IMG/VR virus record: IMGVR_UViG_3300034356_004067
Span: 1 to 23,005 of that record
Strand: one strand, 5' to 3'
Length of the DNA: 23,005 bases
Source of the DNA: a virus
Within the stretch, counting starts at the first letter, position 1. Every line of letters begins with the position of its first letter. A program made the position numbers and the translations under genes. Below are positions 5,696 to 11,603 of this stretch, piece after piece. The notes beneath the pieces are model-generated. The model was not told the DNA's origin, ran no database searches, and worked only from the letters and a program-made list of their open reading frames with translations.

Positions 5696-5909
5696 GTCTG
5701 ATACGTTTCAAGAACTGCTTATCTCAATAGAGAGAAGTTGGAAATTTCCAGGCGCCGGCCAGCGCTATACCTACAGAATTGTTGAACACCCCCGAGGGGA
5801 GGTGTTATTTGGGATGTCCATTTACAATATTACTTGTAAAGGTTCCCCCAAACCCCCTCCAAAGTATCTCTTACGGCGAAGCCGATTAAACTCCATCTAC
5901 GAAAGATAG
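5679..5909 (+). CDS. Hypothetical protein (76 aa), TTG start uncertain
   Basis: The frame opens at TTG 5679, the first bases of a dispersed 17-mer, and reads to TAG 5907-5909. The interior looks like protein (QRYTYRIVEHPRGEVLFGMSIYN, partly beta). There is no ribosome binding site, and the first seven residues come from the repeated DNA motif. If the motif is a promoter (TTGACG, 17 nt, TACGTT at 5702-5707), this start cannot be used and the coding claim weakens. A 9-bp hairpin with one bulge (5785-5806) lies inside the frame. Confidence 0.4.
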   Translation: MTVVEESDTFQELLISIERSWKFPGAGQRYTYRIVEHPRGEVLFGMSIYNITCKGSPKPPPKYLLRRSRLNSIYER

Positions 5910-5983
5910 TGAAGTTGAATCTCCTACCAAGATAAGAACAGCCGGTTTAAGGTGAAGTCTATTTTAAATTATCTTTAAATTGT

Positions 5984-6000
5984 TTGACGGTGGCGGAAGA
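5984..6000 (+). repeat. Dispersed 17-mer, copy 5
   Basis: TTGACGGTGGCGGAAGA, one mismatch from consensus, directly upstream of the replication-module gene at 6021. Confidence 0.8.
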
Positions 6001-6013
6001 CTCCAGGTAGATT
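5984..6013 (+). promoter_or_regulatory. Probable promoter giving a leaderless mRNA
   Basis: TTGACG (5984-5989), 18 nt, TAGATT (6008-6013). A start site 7-8 nt further on falls at or next to the ATG at 6021, which has no good ribosome binding site. This fits leaderless initiation, common in Actinobacteria. Confidence 0.4.
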
Positions 6014-6020
6014 GGTAAAT

Positions 6021-6395
6021 ATGAGCGCTGATAAAAATTCTCGAGGACCCAACGTCCACAATAAGAGCAAAATAGAAATCGGTAAGAAAGTAGCGTTCCC
6101 TCTGGTGATGGAAGTCTTCGTCTACTGGAAAGACGTCATGAGTAAGAAGCGTGCCCAGCTTGATATCAAGCGGGAGAGAGACCTCAGATGGGCAATAGCT
6201 GTATATAGCGTCGAAGGCTGCAAGGAGGCAATCGATGGCTGTGCGCTGTCTGACTTCCATATGGGGAAGAACAAGTCCAAGACTGCCTATAATGACATAT
6301 CGCTCATCTTCAGAGACGCCGACCATGTGGAGAAGTTCCTAGACATGAATGACAACCCAACAACTTCAGCTAAATCTAACTGGATAAACGAATGA
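6021..6395 (+). CDS. Phage replisome-organiser C-terminal-like protein
   Basis: Residues ~25-112 follow the pattern of the conserved C-terminal domain of phage replication initiators: VFVYWKDVMSKKRAQLDIKR, then an Ala-rich helix ending KEAIDGCALSDFHMGKNK, then NDISLIFRDADHVEKFLDM. In the usual proteins this module follows an N-terminal DNA-binding domain; here it stands alone (124 aa), so the DNA-binding part is missing or encoded elsewhere. I prefer ATG 6021 to the TTG at 6012. The gene overlaps the following helicase-loader-like gene by ATGA, which supports a replication role. Confidence 0.6.
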   Translation: MSADKNSRGPNVHNKSKIEIGKKVAFPLVMEVFVYWKDVMSKKRAQLDIKRERDLRWAIAVYSVEGCKEAIDGCALSDFHMGKNKSKTAYNDISLIFRDADHVEKFLDMNDNPTTSAKSNWINE

Positions 6396-6880
6396 CCAAA
6401 GATGAGCTAGTCGAGCTGGTAGACCAGGTGTACGCCACCTACAGGACAGAGATGCCTCATGGAGAGGCGGAGGTCAAAGCCACCCTCAATGCATGGTACG
6501 AGATGTTGCACGACCTAGAGGCGTCAGACGTCAAACGAATCTTCAGAAACCTAGCGGTAGTAGACGAGTTCCTCCCCAGGCCAGGCAAGCTCAGAAGACT
6601 CACCATAGATGCCACCACAAAAATACCCCCATTCGATGACCCCATTACTGCTTGGGGTAAATGGTTGACCCTAACCCAGGAGGTCAACTCCGGCATGCCC
6701 CCATCCATCCCAGCGTCAGAAGTCATGACCCTAACAGTCAAGGCCCTCGGCCAGTCAGCCTACAACCTCCACACCAATGCAGACCGAAACGTATTCTGTG
6801 CAATGTACGAGAAGGTGCTCGCAACTGTAGAGGGAGACAAGTATGCTGTGCCAGACCCCCCAACAAAAAAGATGACCTAA
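6392..6880 (+). CDS. Helicase-loader-like replication protein (162 aa)
   Basis: The N-terminal ~75 residues resemble phage DnaB-type helicase loaders of the G39P kind: an amphipathic helix pair (ELVDQVYATYRTEMPHGEAE, then NAWYEMLHDLEASDVKRIF), followed by the characteristic FLPRPGKLRRLTID, where a Pro-rich turn precedes a basic helix. The C-terminal half (AWGKWLTLTQEVNSG to KVLATVEGDK) is helical. Such proteins bring the replicative helicase to the origin-bound initiator. It starts at an ATGA overlap with the gene above. The call rests on pattern and context; no catalytic motif is expected. Confidence 0.55.
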   Translation: MTKDELVELVDQVYATYRTEMPHGEAEVKATLNAWYEMLHDLEASDVKRIFRNLAVVDEFLPRPGKLRRLTIDATTKIPPFDDPITAWGKWLTLTQEVNSGMPPSIPASEVMTLTVKALGQSAYNLHTNADRNVFCAMYEKVLATVEGDKYAVPDPPTKKMT

Positions 6881-6907
6881 TAAAAATTAGGCAATAGGAG
6901 TTACCCT

Positions 6908-7048
6908 GTGGAGTTCCTGAAAATTATACCCCTAATAATGTGCTCCAGTTTAATTTGGAAAATATCACACAGTACATTTCCGTTCTCCTATAAAATTGCC
7001 TCAATCGTTTCTGTAGTTGTTGCAATGAGGTCATTGTTGTTGCAGTAA
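6908..7048 (+). CDS. Small membrane peptide (46 aa)
   Basis: GTG at 6908 is preceded by AGGAG with 7 nt spacing, a better ribosome binding site than most genes here. The peptide is hydrophobic in two stretches (FLKIIPLIMCSSLIWKI and FSYKIASIVSVVVAM), consistent with a two-pass or surface-lying membrane peptide. It fills the gap between the replication genes and the RHH genes, and ends 10 nt before the next start. The function is unknown. Confidence 0.45.
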   Translation: MEFLKIIPLIMCSSLIWKISHSTFPFSYKIASIVSVVVAMRSLLLQ

Positions 7049-7058
7049 ATTCAATTGG

Positions 7059-7223
7059 GTGAAACGCAACCCAGGCCGACCCGTCGCCCATCCAACAAAG
7101 CCGGTAGTCACACTTACCCTGCGCGTCAACAGAGACTTCAAAGAGAAGCTCATCGCCCAGTCCCAGGCAGTAGACCTGACCCTCACCGACTACATTAAGA
7201 CCCTAGTCGAACGCGACAGCTAA
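7059..7223 (+). CDS. Ribbon-helix-helix (CopG/Arc-like) DNA-binding protein, 54 aa
   Basis: The frame starts at GTG 7059 and ends at TAA 7221-7223. After a basic, Pro-rich N-terminus comes one beta strand (VVTLTLRV), then two helices (NRDFKEKLIAQSQAVD and LTDYIKTLVERDS), the canonical RHH layout in which the strands of a dimer enter the DNA major groove. Its length is typical for the family. It overlaps the next RHH gene through TAATG. No antitoxin-toxin pair is evident; a phage repressor or accessory regulator is more likely. Confidence 0.6.
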   Translation: MKRNPGRPVAHPTKPVVTLTLRVNRDFKEKLIAQSQAVDLTLTDYIKTLVERDS

Positions 7224-7567
7224 TGGGCCGGCGCGCAGAAAAGACGCGCTTCGTCGACAAGTACGTCATCCTGAACGTACGCATGAAGGGTAAACAGAAA
7301 AACGAAATAATTGACTATGCCCGGAAAAAGAACCTGGCAGTCAACGATGTAATGCTGTACGCCGTCTGGGAATTCATCCGAAACGAAAAAGGCATACCCG
7401 ACGCCGGCTCAGCACAGTACTCCATCCCCACCATACAAGAAACCGTACTCGCCTATGTCAGAGGAGACCGACTCCTCCAACCGTGCGGCCTAAAAGAGTG
7501 CGAACAAAAAATAACCCAATTAAATAATATGCAATTTTGTGAGACTTGTAATATTCGCATCCAGTGA
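7223..7567 (+). CDS. RHH-like protein with C-terminal Cys4 zinc motif (114 aa)
   Basis: ATG 7223 overlaps the stop of the preceding RHH gene (TAATG). Residues ~12-55 look like a second RHH fold: strand KYVILNVRM, helix KQKNEIIDYARKKN, helix AVNDVMLYAVWEFIRN. The C-terminus holds four cysteines, C88, C93, C106 and C109 (C-X4-C and C-X2-C), probably a zinc ribbon. Two adjacent RHH proteins suggest either a hetero-oligomeric regulator or tandem duplication with later gain of the zinc module. An inverted repeat that may terminate transcription follows at 7619. Confidence 0.6.
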   Translation: MGRRAEKTRFVDKYVILNVRMKGKQKNEIIDYARKKNLAVNDVMLYAVWEFIRNEKGIPDAGSAQYSIPTIQETVLAYVRGDRLLQPCGLKECEQKITQLNNMQFCETCNIRIQ

Positions 7568-7618
7568 ATTGGTATTTGTCAACCACAAAATTTTCAAAAA
7601 ATCGAAATCCTGCCCGGC

Positions 7619-7647
7619 GCGGAAACTTTTTGGGTTTTTTCCGCTTT
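7619..7647. terminator. Possible terminator between convergent genes
   Basis: GCGGAAA (7619-7625) pairs with TTTCCGC (7638-7644), with a T-rich loop and a short T-run after it. Position between the end of the RHH-zinc gene (plus) and the end of whiB (minus) suits a shared terminator. Confidence 0.4.
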
Positions 7648-7669
7648 AGATGGGCTGCATGTCCCTGAC

Positions 7670-8020
7670 TTAGTCGCCCCACATTTGGGCAAGTGTCGGT
7701 CTTGTGGGTTTGATTTTTCGTCTTCTTTGTTCTGCCGCCAGTTGCCTGCTGGTTAGTCCAGCCCAGACTCCATGCATATCGGCCGGCGGAAACTCTAGTG
7801 CGTACTCTAGGCAGTCTTCGATGACTGGGCATGTTCTGCATAGTGCTCGTGCTTGTGCGATGTATGTAATGTCCTTATGTTGTTTGGGGAACATTAGTGA
7901 GGTTTGCCCTCTACAACTGGCATCATTAAACCAAGTTTTAAAAGGTATATCCATTGCCGGCGATGGTTGGGCATTATTTTTGGGTAATTTTTGTTGGGGT
8001 GTTATATCTTCGTTTGACAA
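7670..8020 (-). CDS. WhiB-family [4Fe-4S] transcriptional regulator
   Basis: Four cysteines at 36, 61, 64 and 70 (DASCRG, then C-X2-C in CRTC, then EDCLEYA) match the WhiB iron-sulphur ligand set. The family turn GVWAGL is at 84-89, followed by a basic DNA-contacting tail (RQLAAEQRRRKIKPTRP). WhiB proteins are confined to Actinobacteria and their phages, and usually act by binding region 4 of the host primary sigma factor. The TTG start at 8020 is chosen because AGGAGA lies 5 nt upstream; the next Met is residue 23. It could redirect or silence host transcription. Which WhiB subfamily it belongs to cannot be told by eye. Confidence 0.9.
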   Translation of the reverse strand: MSNEDITPQQKLPKNNAQPSPAMDIPFKTWFNDASCRGQTSLMFPKQHKDITYIAQARALCRTCPVIEDCLEYALEFPPADMHGVWAGLTSRQLAAEQRRRKIKPTRPTLAQMWGD

Positions 8021-8033
8021 ACAATTCTCCTGA

Positions 8034-8390
8034 GAAATACGATGTAATTCTCTCCTCTACTATTTATACACCATTAATAGATATGGATGCCTGTCTAGTA
8101 GTTTTTGTTAATTGTTGGTCGGATTGATATGTTTGTGGTTTGGACGGATATGTTTTTGGCAGTGTCTGTCGCCGCCAGTCGAGATGTAGGTGTTCTACTA
8201 CTACTGTCTTTACTCTCTCTATGGGATTTAGCCATATCTGGAATTCAGAAACGTGGAGGGAATTAAGCGGCGCCTTGTTTCCCCAGCATATGAGGCCTAT
8301 TCATTTCCAGCTCTGAGGCCGGCGTCGTAACCAGTAATAATCGTCAGGCCGAGCGGAGTCAACCGCAGATAAATTTATCTAACATTAGTG
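8034..8390. other. Gene-poor gap between whiB and the 81-aa gene
   Basis: No convincing gene. Two antisense frames of 45-46 codons overlap here (plus 8129-8266, hydrophobic; minus 8095-8235, Ser/Thr-rich); neither has a good ribosome binding site. The gap holds a 14-bp palindrome at 8367-8380, one GCCGGC at 8318-8323, and presumably the whiB promoter upstream of 8031. Confidence 0.5.
8367..8380. promoter_or_regulatory. 14-bp perfect palindrome, possible operator
   Basis: AGATAAATTTATCT lies just past the end of the small membrane-protein gene, within the intergenic gap upstream of whiB. It may be a regulator binding site. A chance origin is possible in A/T-rich DNA. Confidence 0.3.
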
Positions 8391-8636
8391 TCAGGCGGGG
8401 TCTTGTTTTCCGTCTTGTAGCCACCTGTACATATTCCGCCAGTGAACGCCCTGCCACAGTATCCACATGGCTAGGAAGCCTGGTTTGTTAAACAGTATTG
8501 AATAAACTGCCCAGGGGAATGAGTGCAGGGCGATAATCATGTGTCCGTGCCAGCGCTTGTTTCCAACCGTGTAGCTGCCATATACGCCAACTATCTCCAT
8601 GAAGAAGAGAAGCCATGTCCATGTTGACTCACTCAT
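8391..8636 (-). CDS. Small three-helix membrane protein (81 aa)
   Basis: The protein is hydrophobic through most of its length, with probable helices at ~7-23, ~34-50 and ~53-66, many Trp/Tyr residues and a basic end (RNMYRWLQDGKQ). The GVYGSYTVGNKRWHG and FPWAVYSILFNKPGFLAMWILW pattern resembles small PnuC-like or holin-sized membrane proteins common in actinophages, usually of unknown function. ATG 8636 follows a dispersed 12-mer copy with only one extra base between, and no classical ribosome binding site. It is 8 nt downstream of the proteasome-like gene, so the two are in one operon. Confidence 0.65.
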   Translation of the reverse strand: MSESTWTWLLFFMEIVGVYGSYTVGNKRWHGHMIIALHSFPWAVYSILFNKPGFLAMWILWQGVHWRNMYRWLQDGKQDPA

Positions 8637-8637
8637 T

Positions 8638-8649
8638 GACTTATCTACT
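8638..8649 (-). repeat. Dispersed 12-mer AGTAGATAAGTC, copy 7
   Basis: Minus-strand copy. Bases 3-5 are the TAG stop of the proteasome-like gene (the same register as copy 2), and the next ATG begins 1 nt after the motif. Confidence 0.85.
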
Positions 8650-9280
8650 TCTGTTCTATTGGTTTTTTGGGCTCTGCCGTCTGAATGTAGGTGTGATATG
8701 GGGAGCCGGTATGTGGGTCAAGCTTCGCTGCGATACTGAGGGACTTGAGGCATATGCCTTTTGCCTGTATAGCGGAGAGCTTTTTACCGCCGGCGAGTGA
8801 ATGTACGGCACCAAGGGCGTAGTCCGACCCACTGCCAACGGCATAAAGGCCAGATGCATCAGTTAGCCAGGAGTAATCGCTGTCAATTAGGTAGATAGTG
8901 GCATTTATGACCACAAGCAGCGATGAGGCTTGTTCTGCGTTGTGGTTTTTGTTCTCTTTGTTCTCTGGGGGAGAGTAGCCATGCAGGTCGAAGCATGCTC
9001 TTAAAGCTGGGATAAATTTAACTGTCATGAAATGGTCAAGCTTCTTGCCTCTATCTGCTGGATGAGCAGGTGGAGGGGAAAAAGCGTGGGTAAGAAGGTT
9101 TATTGCGCGCAGGTCTCCGGCAGCACCAATGAGGTATTTACCATTTGTCGTAATTTTAGAGACACCTTGGCTGAGCGTGGTCATGTGATATGCCGGGCCA
9201 TCCTCAAGAAAAGAGGTTATTCTTGTGTCGGCAGCTAATACTGCAAAACCCTCTCCTTGTATGCCCAGGATTGTTGTCAT
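8645..9280 (-). CDS. Proteasome beta-subunit-like Ntn hydrolase
   Basis: The N-terminus MTTILGI is followed by FAVLAADTRIT, the arrangement of mature proteasome beta subunits and HslV. After Met removal, Thr1 would be the nucleophile. Asp17 is in AADTR, and Lys41 (in SKITTNG) matches the usual Lys33 with a small insertion. GSGSDYALGA (149-158) matches the conserved Ser129/Asp/Ser loop. There is no propeptide, so the Thr would be exposed simply by methionine aminopeptidase. The family cleaves peptide bonds inside oligomeric chambers. A phage copy could replace or poison the host proteasome or act as a stand-alone peptidase. It overlaps the winged-helix gene upstream by ATGA. Confidence 0.75.
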   Translation of the reverse strand: MTTILGIQGEGFAVLAADTRITSFLEDGPAYHMTTLSQGVSKITTNGKYLIGAAGDLRAINLLTHAFSPPPAHPADRGKKLDHFMTVKFIPALRACFDLHGYSPPENKENKNHNAEQASSLLVVINATIYLIDSDYSWLTDASGLYAVGSGSDYALGAVHSLAGGKKLSAIQAKGICLKSLSIAAKLDPHTGSPYHTYIQTAEPKKPIEQK

Positions 9281-9525
9281 GTGAATTTTTCGCCTTCTTG
9301 ATTTACCTTTTCGATATTTTCAAAGACATTCGATAACACATCGTAATTCAGGTCATTTGTTTTGGTTAGCAAAGACCTTCCTTCTTCTGTCATGGTATAC
9401 AGCCATTGACCATCGTCGAGTATTCCGTCGATTTCAATGAGTCCAGCCCTGCGGAGCGTTTCTAAATCTCGATACAGGTCTTTCTCTGTATATCTTTCGT
9501 AATTAGACGTCTCTTCGTCGCTCAT
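9277..9525 (-). CDS. Winged-helix-like small protein (82 aa)
   Basis: Residues ~12-55 look like the second half of a winged helix: DLYRDLETLRRAGLIEIDG (recognition-helix style), then a wing DDGQWLYTMTEEGRSLL. The tail is acidic and helical. It overlaps both neighbours by ATGA (the phosphoesterase stop at its start, the proteasome-like start at its end), so all three are translated together. It might regulate this operon or be an adaptor for the hydrolase; the sequence does not distinguish between these. Confidence 0.6.
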   Translation of the reverse strand: MSDEETSNYERYTEKDLYRDLETLRRAGLIEIDGILDDGQWLYTMTEEGRSLLTKTNDLNYDVLSNVFENIEKVNQEGEKFT

Positions 9526-10736
9526 TCGGCAACATATTCCTTGCCTCGCAGGATTCCTCGACCGTTATATATCCACATTGGCTCGTAATTGAACCATTCA
9601 TTACCAGAACCAAATGGCTGATAGGTGACTATTCCTAGTCCCTGCTGCCAGTTCTCGGCTCCTTGGAGAATTGGACGTCCAAATTCATCCATCCCTGATT
9701 TCGTGGAAGGAACAGCGCCATCTACTCGGCACAGACACCCAGGGCTAGCGGCCATAATCGTGCGCGGACCCTGGTCCGTGCGGTAGGTGCGGTAGGCAAG
9801 CTCGTTTCGGTGGATGTGTCCGTATATCACCGAGATTCTTTCGTTGTCTAGGTACTTTTTGGTGGTCGAGTTGTTTGACACAACTTTGTCACCGTGTACA
9901 ACGACAAGATTAGAGTTCAGGTAATGTGCTGATTCCGGGTATCCGGGGAGGTAGTCGACGCCAAATTCGTCCATTCGGCACAAAAATGGCACCGACATGA
10001 CGGGCCAACCCTCGCGCAGTTCGTCATTTGACTTCCCTCGCGTAATTCCGAAAGCAGCTTCGGCGTTGGTCTGGATGTATCTAGCCATTCTGGCCTCGTG
10101 GTTGCCAGCAATCCATGTGATTTTTGCGTTTGGCGCAGCCTCACGGACCTGAGCACACAACATGGTTGCCCTGTCAATTGAAGCCTGAAGCATTTGTTTA
10201 AAAGGGGCAGCAGTAAGGAATTTCCCTAATTCAGCAAAGTCAAGGTTATCTCCAACCATTACTACCTGGTCTGGCTTCATTTCTTCGATGACTGCTAGCG
10301 CCACGGCTATGGCTAACTCATCGTGAATCGGTTCTAGCTCCGATGAATCGAGTGATTTTCGGTAGAAACCAATTTGTATATCAGGTACGATAATTGCCGT
10401 CTCCCACTCCTTGGGGGGTGCTGATTTTGTCTTTGGCTTTTGTAGTTGTATTTTTGGCCCTTTTTCTATGAGTGGCCACTGTGGTCCGGTATCCCACGAA
10501 GGACTAAATTGAATTGCCTGAAGGTCGTGGATAATCGCTTCGCCGGTGTCTGGGTTCTTTGTTACCGACTGATACAGAGAAACCTTCTTGACGCTTCCAA
10601 CCTCGCTTGGGTCAATCCCCTTGCGCTCAAGCATGGCTGCGATGTCGTTTAGGACCTTCTTGCCGGTGGCCTCACGGCTGGCATTTTCTGCCATAGTCTT
10701 GAGGGTAGAATTTAGGGCATTTTTGTTAGCGACCAT
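9522..10736 (-). CDS. Calcineurin-like metallophosphoesterase with N-terminal extension (404 aa)
   Basis: The five metallophosphatase blocks are present in order: PDIQIG (D119, with Gln121 in place of the usual His), GDNLD (162-166), GNHE (211-214), VHGD (280-283) and GHIHR (306-310). These bind two metal ions and hydrolyse phosphomono- or diesters. The first ~110 residues are an extra region (helical, then beta, then a Lys/Pro linker) without a recognised fold. I start at ATG 10736 because the preceding gene stops 2 nt upstream; a longer frame from 10781 would overlap that gene. Substrate (nucleic-acid end, nucleotide or protein) cannot be read from sequence. The DxH-to-DxQ change is notable. 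Confidence 0.8.
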   Translation of the reverse strand: MVANKNALNSTLKTMAENASREATGKKVLNDIAAMLERKGIDPSEVGSVKKVSLYQSVTKNPDTGEAIIHDLQAIQFSPSWDTGPQWPLIEKGPKIQLQKPKTKSAPPKEWETAIIVPDIQIGFYRKSLDSSELEPIHDELAIAVALAVIEEMKPDQVVMVGDNLDFAELGKFLTAAPFKQMLQASIDRATMLCAQVREAAPNAKITWIAGNHEARMARYIQTNAEAAFGITRGKSNDELREGWPVMSVPFLCRMDEFGVDYLPGYPESAHYLNSNLVVVHGDKVVSNNSTTKKYLDNERISVIYGHIHRNELAYRTYRTDQGPRTIMAASPGCLCRVDGAVPSTKSGMDEFGRPILQGAENWQQGLGIVTYQPFGSGNEWFNYEPMWIYNGRGILRGKEYVAE

Positions 10737-10738
10737 TG

Positions 10739-11017
10739 TTATTTGCTCTTTTCGTTTGAGTCGGATTGTTGTAGACAGCAACTTTGTGACCCGCCCTTAA
10801 AGCAGGTATTTCTTTTTTCTCCCAGGTATTCTCTGCTTATTGGGATACCGTCGTCTTTCAGGGCTCTGACGAGACCCATAGTCGAGGTGTTACTACAGAG
10901 GGCCTGAATAAGGGTCTCCGCTGTTTCCTCGTCAAGGGAGTTAATGATTCCCCCAAGTTTGCAGTCCCACTTTCGGGCTGGATTATTGATTAATTTCTGA
11001 AGTGAATCTCTCAACAT
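10739..11017 (-). CDS. Small hypothetical protein (92 aa), first gene of minus operon
   Basis: ATG 11017 is preceded by GGAAAAGGGG, a good ribosome binding site; a longer frame reaches 11098 but starts in the operator region. The N-terminal 65 residues are helical with a pattern like a small DNA-binding or adaptor domain (LRDSLQKLINNPARKW, then DEETAETLIQALCSNTSTMGLVRALKDDGIPISREYLGEKR). The helix pair ending in ISREYLGEKR recalls a helix-turn-helix. The tail has three cysteines and is Ser/Gln-rich. It is followed 2 nt later by the phosphoesterase. Confidence 0.6.
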   Translation of the reverse strand: MLRDSLQKLINNPARKWDCKLGGIINSLDEETAETLIQALCSNTSTMGLVRALKDDGIPISREYLGEKRNTCFKGGSQSCCLQQSDSNEKSK

Positions 11018-11103
11018 GGGTTCCCCTTTTCCTGCTATTCTCGTTGTTGTGCTTACTTTCGCAACTAGTGTTCTCTGTATCGGTCGCACCGTCATCACAG
11101 ATG

Positions 11104-11130
11104 CTACACCATTAAACTACACAGGTGTAG
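11104..11130. promoter_or_regulatory. Operator-like repeats between divergent genes
   Basis: CTACACC (11104-11110) and CTACAC-AG-GTGTAG (11117-11130) give three half-sites of CTACAC in 27 bp. The region lies between the minus-strand operon and the divergent winged-helix gene that starts at 11138. Autoregulation by that protein is the simple reading. Confidence 0.45.
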
Positions 11131-11137
11131 GTATCTC

Positions 11138-11587
11138 TTGAGGTCTCAGAAAATTAATGACATTAAAAAGGTTCTTGAGGACGCCATCTCCAAAGAAGGG
11201 GACGGCGAGATAACTGTCGAAAAATTCATGCAGGCCTTGGATAGCAAGAAAATTCTCCGCTACCAGAAAGAGCATGAAGTTAATATTCTGTCTACTTCTG
11301 GGAGAGTTCTTGCGGCTCTAATCGAAGACCAGAACATGACTATTCGTGCAATCTCTGTCTATCTTGATTTAAGCGAAACAATGATTGATAAAACAGTAAA
11401 ACAGTTAATAAATGCAGGGCTAATTACAAAGACAAAACTCAATCGACAAAATGTCTATAGATGTAACGATAAAGCAATTCTTGAGCAGCCTGATATACGT
11501 AACATTCTTAGTGCTATAAAAATTTTAAAGCACGTTAATTCTGCCAACGAGACGCCCGACCAAGGTGGCGATTCTTCTCCGTTTTAG
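11138..11587 (+). CDS. Winged-helix transcriptional regulator (149 aa)
   Basis: Residues ~53-110 form a MarR/ArsR-like winged helix: GRVLAALIEDQNMTIRAISV, then YLDLSETMIDKTVKQLINAG (recognition helix), then LITKTKLNRQNVYRCND (wing). The N-terminal 50 residues are a helical charged region, perhaps for dimerisation. The start is TTG 11138, the only reasonable upstream start in frame; the ribosome binding site is weak. It is divergent from the minus operon, with operator-like CTACAC repeats directly upstream, so it may control both directions. Confidence 0.65.
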   Translation: MRSQKINDIKKVLEDAISKEGDGEITVEKFMQALDSKKILRYQKEHEVNILSTSGRVLAALIEDQNMTIRAISVYLDLSETMIDKTVKQLINAGLITKTKLNRQNVYRCNDKAILEQPDIRNILSAIKILKHVNSANETPDQGGDSSPF

Positions 11588-11603
11588 ATAACATGCTTAC
11601 TGT

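Noticed and set aside
7704-8033. Plus-strand frame opposite whiB
   Set aside because: Shadow of the WhiB gene; no ribosome binding site, and the minus strand has all four iron-sulphur cysteines.
8095-8266. Two antisense ~46-codon frames
   Set aside because: Low-complexity or hydrophobic, mutually overlapping, no ribosome binding site; mentioned in the gap entry only.
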